A DNA stretch of 64,000 nt from Palsa-504 sp963739615 (lineage in GTDB: Bacteria; Actinomycetota; Actinomycetes; Streptosporangiales; Streptosporangiaceae). How positions within the stretch are numbered: position 1 is the first letter of the stretch; every line of letters begins with the position of its first letter. The position numbers and the translations under genes are program-made. The stretch is from the NCBI GenBank assembly GCA_963739615.1, contig CAVUBD010000035.1, positions 254,543 through 318,542 on the forward strand. Reading direction: 5' to 3'. This document shows, piece after piece, positions 59,330-64,000 of the stretch. The notes under the pieces are model-generated. The model had not been told where the DNA came from. It did no database searches and was given only the letters and a program-made list of their open reading frames with translations.

Positions 59330-59359
59330 CGCCGTGAGCATCGGACGTCACTCACGGCG
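59330..59359 (+). terminator. Terminator hairpin after mobA
   Basis: CGCCGTGAG / CTCACGGCG arms with a 12-base loop, 49 bases after the mobA stop. The rest of 59282-59690 holds nothing supported. Confidence 0.6.
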
Positions 59360-59690
59360 AGCCCAGGCTGCTCGCATGCCCGGCCGATGAGTGTCTCCGC
59401 CACGCTCACTTCCGCGCCGGGATGCTCACTGCGGCGGCTCCGGCCGGCGCTGGCGGCACGTCGGCTGCCATCACGGACGGTGGCGACAGGGCCGACACAC
59501 GGCACGCAAATATCCGCCTGGTCGGCAACCGCGTCGTCAAGCCGGCCACCTGAGGTCGCACCGAAGCAGGTGATCTGTGTCCCCGTCGTGCATATAGCCA
59601 GACGAGCGGTCGGCGTCCGCTTCTGGCTCCCCTCTGTGTCAAGAGGGTGGTTGTTCCCGCCTTTTGAGTGTCAGCCGGTCCTCATCACCG

Positions 59691-60915
59691 TCAAGCAGAG
59701 GGCGGCTTGACCGCGACTGCGGTCCGGCCGGATCTGGAGGCGGCGGGAGCAGCCCGGAGAACGGAGCGGCCCGGTGGCGTAGGGTTGCAGGTGGCGGGTC
59801 CGGGAAGTGACTTGTCCGAAGTGCCGGCGGTGGGGTCCGAGCCGACCGCGCTGGAGCCAGTAGCCGCCCCCACGTGTCCTCCCGGGCCCGTCCGCCCGGC
59901 GCGGGCATCAGCTCTCATCTGCCGGAACACCACGTCGGACAGGCGGCGTTTGAGGCAGCGCATGGCCTCCATCGGGGTCTTCCCGGCGGCGAGCTTGCGG
60001 TCGTAGTAGGCGCGGCCCTTGGTGGCGTGCCGGAGCCAGCCCGCGGCCATGATGTGCAGGACGCGGTTGACCTGCCGGTTTCCCCGCGCGCGATAGCCGG
60101 TGGCGGACATGATCGCCGGAGGAGGCATCGATCGGCGCGGTCCCGTTCCAGGAGGCGAAATGCCCCCGGTTGGGGAACGGGCGATGTCGCCGGCCTCGAC
60201 CAGGAGCCGTGCGGCGCCGGACGGGCCGATCCCTTCCCGGGCAGTCAGCGTGGTGCCGGTGGTCTTCAGCGCCGCGGTCAGCTTCTTGTCCGCGGCTTTC
60301 TTGCGCTGGTGGATCCGCTCCAGGTCGCTGACCAGCTCGGCGGCGACCCGCCGCCGGGCCTGCCCGGCGGGATCCCGCGGCCGGACCCTGGCTAGCAGCG
60401 CCTTGGCCTGGGCCGCGGACAGGGCCTTCTTCGCCCCGCCCGGGATCAGCTCCAGCAGCAGCCGGTGCAGCTGGCAGATCATCCGGGTGTGGTCCTCGCC
60501 CAGGGACCGGCGCGGTCCGCCAGCACCCGCAGGACCTCAAGCTGCTCATTCCCGGTGACCTGGCGCAGCCCGGTCATCCGGGTGGCGGCCAGCGCAACGG
60601 AGTGCGCATCGGTGGCATCGGTCTTCCGGCCCTGCCCGGCGGCGAAGACCCTGTCCGGGCGGACAGCTTCGGCGGCACGGCTGCGACCTGCTCCCTGGCG
60701 GCGACCAGCCGGGCCGCGATGTGACGGCCGATCCCCTGGCAGCCCTCGATCGCCCAGGTCCGCTCCGGCCACCGCCGCACACAGGCGAGCATCGCCGCAT
60801 ACCCGGCAGCATCGGTGCCGTATCGGCCGCCGCCCAGAACCCTCTCATCGGCGGCCATCACCTCGATCGTCGCCGACCGCTTATGCGGGTCCATCCCGAT
60901 CACCACTGTGCCCAT
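59691..60915 (-). pseudogene. IS110-family transposase, frameshifted
   Basis: Starts MGTVVIGMDPHKRSATIEVM (first Asp of the DEDD) at 60915. It then passes through at least three frames: VAAVPPKLSART near 60680, KTDATDAHSVALAATRMTGL near 60600, and LIPGGAKKALSAAQAKALLA to DVVFRQMRADA near 59920. The C-domain Ser-containing block (IMSATGYRARGNRQVNRVLH) is also frame-disturbed by about 60140. Inactive unless in trans. The element probably extends a little beyond both ends. Confidence 0.85.
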
Positions 60916-60999
60916 CTGCTCCTCCTTGCCCGCTGACTGCGCTGGACGGGCCAGGAGGGCGCCGCTACTTCGAGCACAAGCAAACCCCTCTTGAGCCTC

Positions 61000-61237
61000 T
61001 CCCGCCCCACGGCGCCCGGCCCGCGCCGCGGCGCTGAGCACCGCGCTCAACAGCAACGCACTCAACGTCGCGGTGGGCCTGCTGCTGTCCGCCACGATCA
61101 TCGGCCTGGGCCCGCGCACCGGGCCGGGCACCCTGGTAGCCGCGTGGTATGCGGGCCTGACGATTCTCGCGCTGATCCTGGCCTACCGGCATTCCGGCCT
61201 GCGCGCGGGCCACGGCGCGCTCATTATTGCCGCTTAG
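61000..61237 (+). pseudogene. C-terminal fragment of a cation-antiporter-like membrane protein
   Basis: A frame ending at TAG 61237 reads ALSTALNSNALNVAVGLLLS, ATIIGLGPRTGPGTLVAAWY and AGLTILALILAYRHSG, two hydrophobic segments like the end of sodium/calcium-exchanger proteins (SNALN-VGLLL). No start; the rest seems to have been displaced by the IS110 element. Family call is tentative. Confidence 0.42.
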
Positions 61238-61262
61238 CGCTCGCGCAGAAACTAACTGGTGC

Positions 61263-62558
61263 TGTCCGAATAATCCCGTGGGTGTTTGTGGTATGTCGAA
61301 TGGATGCTGACTGACGCGGAGATAGCCGCCCGGTATGTCAAGATCCGGCCGTACCTGGATGAGCGCCAGCGGCGGTTGTGGCTGGGCGTGGAGGCTCAGG
61401 CGCTCGGCGGCAGCGGCGTGGCCGCGGTCGCCCGCGCTACCGGCGCGGACGTGAAGACGGTGCGCCGGGGCAAGGCCGAAATCGAGTCGGGAGCCGTGCC
61501 CGGCGGCAGGGTGCGCGGTCCGGGCGGCGGGCGGCCCGGCCTGGTCGGCCTCGACGCCGGGCTGATCCCCGCGCTTGAGGCGCTGGTCGATCCCGAGACC
61601 CGGGGTGACCCGATGTCGCCGCTGCGCTGGACGACGAATTCGACAGCCAATCTGGCCGGCGAGCTGACCAGGCAGGGTCACCAGGTGACGGCGCGGACGG
61701 TGGCCAGGCTTCTGGCCGGCGCCGGGTACAGCCTGCAGGGCAACGCCAAGACGGTCGAGGGGAAGCAGCACCCCGACCGTGACGCCCAGTTCCGGTACAT
61801 AAACGCCCAGGTGACGGCGTTCCAGGACGACGGCAGCCCGGTGATCAGCGTGGACGCCAAGAAAAAGGAGAATGTCGGGAATTTCAAGAACGGCGGCGCA
61901 GAATGGGCGCCGGCGGGTCAGCCCGAGCGGGTCAGCGTCCACGACTTCGCCGACGAGGCACTGGGCAAGGCGGTGCCCTACGGGATCTACGACCTGACCG
62001 CGAACACCGGCTGGGTCAACGTCGGCACCGATCACGACACCGGCGCGTTCGCCGTCGCCTCGATCCGGTCCTGGTGGAACGGGCCCGGCCGGGCCGCCTA
62101 CCCCGGCGCCCGGCGCCTGCTGATCACCGCCGACTCCGGCGGATCCAACGGCTCCCGGCTGCGGCTGTGGAAGACCGAGCTGGCCGCGTTCGCCGCCGAG
62201 GCCGACCTGGACATCACCGTTACGCACCTGCCGCCGGGAACCAGCAAATGGAACCGGATAGAGCACCGGCTGTTCTCCGCGATCACCATGAACTGGCGCG
62301 GCCGGCCGCTGATCTCCCACGAGGTCATCATCGAGACGATCAGCGCCGTCACAACCAGGACCGGCCTGACCGTCAAAGCCGTCCTGGACACCGGCATCTA
62401 CCCCAAGGGAATCAGGATCCCGGACAAGGACATGAAAGCCTTCGAGACCAGGAACCTCCAGCGCCATGAGTTCCACGGCAACTGGAACTACACCATCCTC
62501 GCGATCCCGCCCGGCGACACGACACGCCCGAGCAGCGGGAAGTAATTATTGCGTGGAC
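61263..62558 (+). mobile_element. ISAzo13-like insertion sequence
   Basis: The transposase gene is bounded by imperfect inverted ends: left TGTCCGAATAATCCCG (61263) and right CGGGAAGTAATTATTGCGTG (62536), which share GTCC..AATAAT..CCCG in inverse orientation. The exact ends and target duplication are not resolved. Confidence 0.65.
61304..62545 (+). CDS. ISAzo13-family transposase
   Basis: 413 residues from ATG 61304, intact. N-terminal helix-turn-helix region (VAAVARATGADVKTVRRGKA), then a DDE core: SVDAKKKENVGNFKNGGAEW, LLITADSGGSNGSRLRLWKT and LPPGTSKWNRIEHRLFSAIT, typical of ISAzo13/ISRhba-type transposases. Complete and in frame, so the copy may be active. Confidence 0.9.
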   Translation: MLTDAEIAARYVKIRPYLDERQRRLWLGVEAQALGGSGVAAVARATGADVKTVRRGKAEIESGAVPGGRVRGPGGGRPGLVGLDAGLIPALEALVDPETRGDPMSPLRWTTNSTANLAGELTRQGHQVTARTVARLLAGAGYSLQGNAKTVEGKQHPDRDAQFRYINAQVTAFQDDGSPVISVDAKKKENVGNFKNGGAEWAPAGQPERVSVHDFADEALGKAVPYGIYDLTANTGWVNVGTDHDTGAFAVASIRSWWNGPGRAAYPGARRLLITADSGGSNGSRLRLWKTELAAFAAEADLDITVTHLPPGTSKWNRIEHRLFSAITMNWRGRPLISHEVIIETISAVTTRTGLTVKAVLDTGIYPKGIRIPDKDMKAFETRNLQRHEFHGNWNYTILAIPPGDTTRPSSGK

Positions 62559-63060
62559 GCTTACCTGATGTTCGTCGCGAACTTGCTGGTCAGCGTGGCA
62601 TGCAGCAGCCTGGGCATGCTCCTGGCCGCGATGATCACGCTAGCAGCGGCCGCGGCGCTGATTCGCTGGCCGCGCCGGCCAGCACGTCAGGCTGCCGGCC
62701 GGGCTCGCCGCCGATGGCTATGGCCCGGACCCGGGGCCTGGCATCCCGGGCTGGAGCATCAGGTGGCTGTGGCGCCTCAGCTTCCTGCTGTGCCTGGCCG
62801 TCGTGGCACTCGATGCGGCCACCGGGTCCCGCCCGATCCTGATCGGTGCCCTGATCGCCGCGCCGTGCTGCGCGCTGCTGACCGGCCGCTGGAGACGCAC
62901 CGCGCTGACCGGCATGTTCGCCCTGTCCCTGGGGGTCCTGCTCGGCGTGCCCGACGGGATCTTCAGCACCTATGAGCATTATGCGTTCCTCGCCGCGATC
63001 GCCGTCGTCACCGTCACCGTCACCCTCAGCGCCCCCTACCTGCAACGCCGCACGATGTAG
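62553..63060 (+). pseudogene. Broken multi-spanning membrane protein
   Basis: A first frame from GTG 62553 (YLMFVANLLVSVACSSLGML) gives two hydrophobic segments, then turns to basic nonsense near 62700. A second frame (about 62716-63060) reads IRWLWRLSFLLCLAVVALDA, IGALIAAPCCALLTGRWRRT and AFLAAIAVVTVTVTLSAPYL, like the membrane N-terminus of actinomycete PP2C/SpoIIE phosphatases, but lacks a proper start. Could be two small genes or one with a frameshift. Confidence 0.4.
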
Positions 63061-63229
63061 CCGGGCGCCAGCCAGCCGGACCAGGCAGGACCTCGTCGGC
63101 CGAGCCAAGCTCACGGGCCACATGCCGTCCGGCTCCGATCGCGGCGGACAGCACGCAGCATCGCCTGTCCGGCCTCCATGCACGGTGCCGCGCCGCGGGC
63201 GCGCTGGACCCGCCGTTTCTCAGGCGGCT

Positions 63230-63775
63230 GGCCTGCGCTGGTCACGCAGGACCTGCTCGGGGTCAGCGGCCGGTGCCAGAACAGCCAGGCGAGGCGGCTG
63301 TGCCCGAGCTCGCGGGCAGGCGGGGGCGGCGGGATGGCCAGGACCGGGGACCGGGCGTGGGCCAGGCAGTAGCCGCCCACCCTGGGAAGGCCATCCGGGC
63401 CAGCGTGCCGCGGCGGCCAGCGCTCACGATCAGCAGATCATCAGGGCGGTCGGCGAGGTTCACCAGCACCCAGCCCGCCGGGCCTCGCTCTACGTGCGGC
63501 TGCACCAGCGGGTCGTCAGGCACTTCGCCCACATGGCGATGAGCGCGTCCCGGAGCCGCCGGGCGGCCAGGTTCCGCCATTCCTGGCGCAGATAGCCTGA
63601 CGGCTGGACCCGGTCGGCGCGGTCACCGCCGGGCGGCTCCCAGGCAATCACCGGAATCAGGACCGCATCGCGGGCGCAGGCCGCGACCTCCGCGTAGCGC
63701 AATGCGCACCGGCTGCCAGGTGAGCCGTTCGTCCCGACGATCAGCCGCCCTGCAGACGGGGCTACCGGTACGCCG
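63230..63775 (-). pseudogene. Universal stress protein with two frameshifts
   Basis: Consecutive frames carry LIVGTNGSPGSRCALRYAEV (to about 63550), VPDDPLVQPHVERGPAGWVL and LADRPDDLLIVSAGRRGTLA (to about 63380), then GGYCLAHARSPVLAIPPPPP and ending HSRLAWLFWHRPLTP. Together they spell one USP-like protein of about 175 residues. Either decayed or affected by sequence errors. 63061-63229 contains nothing supported. Confidence 0.68.
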
Positions 63776-63933
63776 CAGCGGACGCCGAGCCGATCGACGC
63801 CAGGCCCCGATCGGGCATACGCGGGGCGGGGCGTTGTGCCCGCCCAGTTCCGGAATCGGGAGGCAGGCCCGGCCGCGGTGAGATGCCCGGCCGGCTTGGC
63901 CGCACAGAGCGGCCCGGTACCGGGGCGCTGGCC

Positions 63934-64000
63934 TTAGCCGGGAGGCCGCCGCGGCGCCTCCGTCTCGGCGGCGAGGGCCCGCAGGGCCGCTACCTGGCTG
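63934..64000 (-). CDS. C-terminal end of an unidentified protein (partial)
   Basis: From the window edge a frame reads SQVAALRALAAETEAPRRPP before a TAA at 63934-63936. The Ala/Leu-rich helix looks coding but is too short to identify. 63776-63933 has no supported gene. Confidence 0.3.
   Translation of the reverse strand, partial: SQVAALRALAAETEAPRRPPG

Noticed and set aside
1..64000. tRNA, rRNA or riboswitch genes
   Set aside because: I saw no cloverleaf-like conserved T-loop/anticodon pattern or rRNA segment; a covariance-model scan would be decisive.

Overview
The window is about 70% G+C. It carries a PspC-type histidine kinase with DUF1707 partners, an AfsR-like regulator, large serine recombinases and frequent GTG starts. 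These point to a chromosomal segment of a filamentous or soil actinomycete (Streptomycetales/Streptosporangiales-like). I cannot name the species.

Layout. 0-4.2 kb: end of a glutamate-cysteine-ligase-like gene, then ackA-pta and an acylphosphatase (acetyl phosphate/acetate metabolism). 4.2-15.7 kb: a cNMP/CBS/DUF294 signalling protein coupled to an amino acid permease, an MFS exporter, LacI and GntR regulators, a small zinc-finger anti-sigma-like protein, acyl-CoA dehydrogenase, LysA and a second permease. 16.3-20.6 kb: a universal stress protein and a PspC histidine kinase/LuxR response regulator pair divergent from a DUF1707 membrane protein, then two small uncertain genes (one made of 39-bp repeats) and a flavin-reductase-like protein. 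20.8-24.2 kb: a two-gene operon of a choline-kinase-like phosphotransferase and an FAD/GcvT dimethylglycine-dehydrogenase-like enzyme.

24.5-29.4 kb is an accessory island packed with toxin-antitoxin-like modules: RelE-like, XRE/nucleotidyltransferase, BrnT/BrnA-like and VapBC. Copies of one noncoding motif (GTGCAAACGATAATGACACA) lie just downstream of three of them. 29.5-32.2 kb holds a Baeyer-Villiger monooxygenase and a MetX-like alpha/beta hydrolase. 32.2-41.5 kb is largely a gene graveyard. It has internally deleted or fused remains of a PucR regulator, a homocysteine/methionine synthase chimera, metK, a CocE/NonD hydrolase, an AfsR regulator, a WAVG-repeat protein, pflB, a TauE-like exporter and a hydrogenase-4-like subunit. 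Intact genes are interspersed: PspC-DUF1707, a GDSL lipoprotein, VapBC and LysE.

41.4-54.7 kb: enolase, a full aliphatic-sulfonate operon (permease, ATPase, binding protein, FMN monooxygenase, FMN reductase), truncated persulfide-dioxygenase-like and peptide-binding-protein genes facing each other, a GH65 phosphorylase with beta-phosphoglucomutase, a four-domain rhodanese protein, and a mosaic pseudogene ending in a second copy of the ssuE 3' part. 54.8-59.4 kb looks like an integrated mobilizable element: serine recombinase, hairpin-rich candidate oriT, MobC and relaxase. The last 4.6 kb holds a frameshifted IS110 transposase, an ISAzo13-like element and broken host genes.

Working together: ackA, pta and the pflB and hydrogenase remains suggest a once larger fermentative capacity. 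The ssu operon, rhodanese, persulfide-dioxygenase remnant and tauD remnant form a sulfur-assimilation theme. The kinase/regulator pair at 17 kb probably controls both DUF1707/PspC loci, because their upstream regions share a duplicated operator block.
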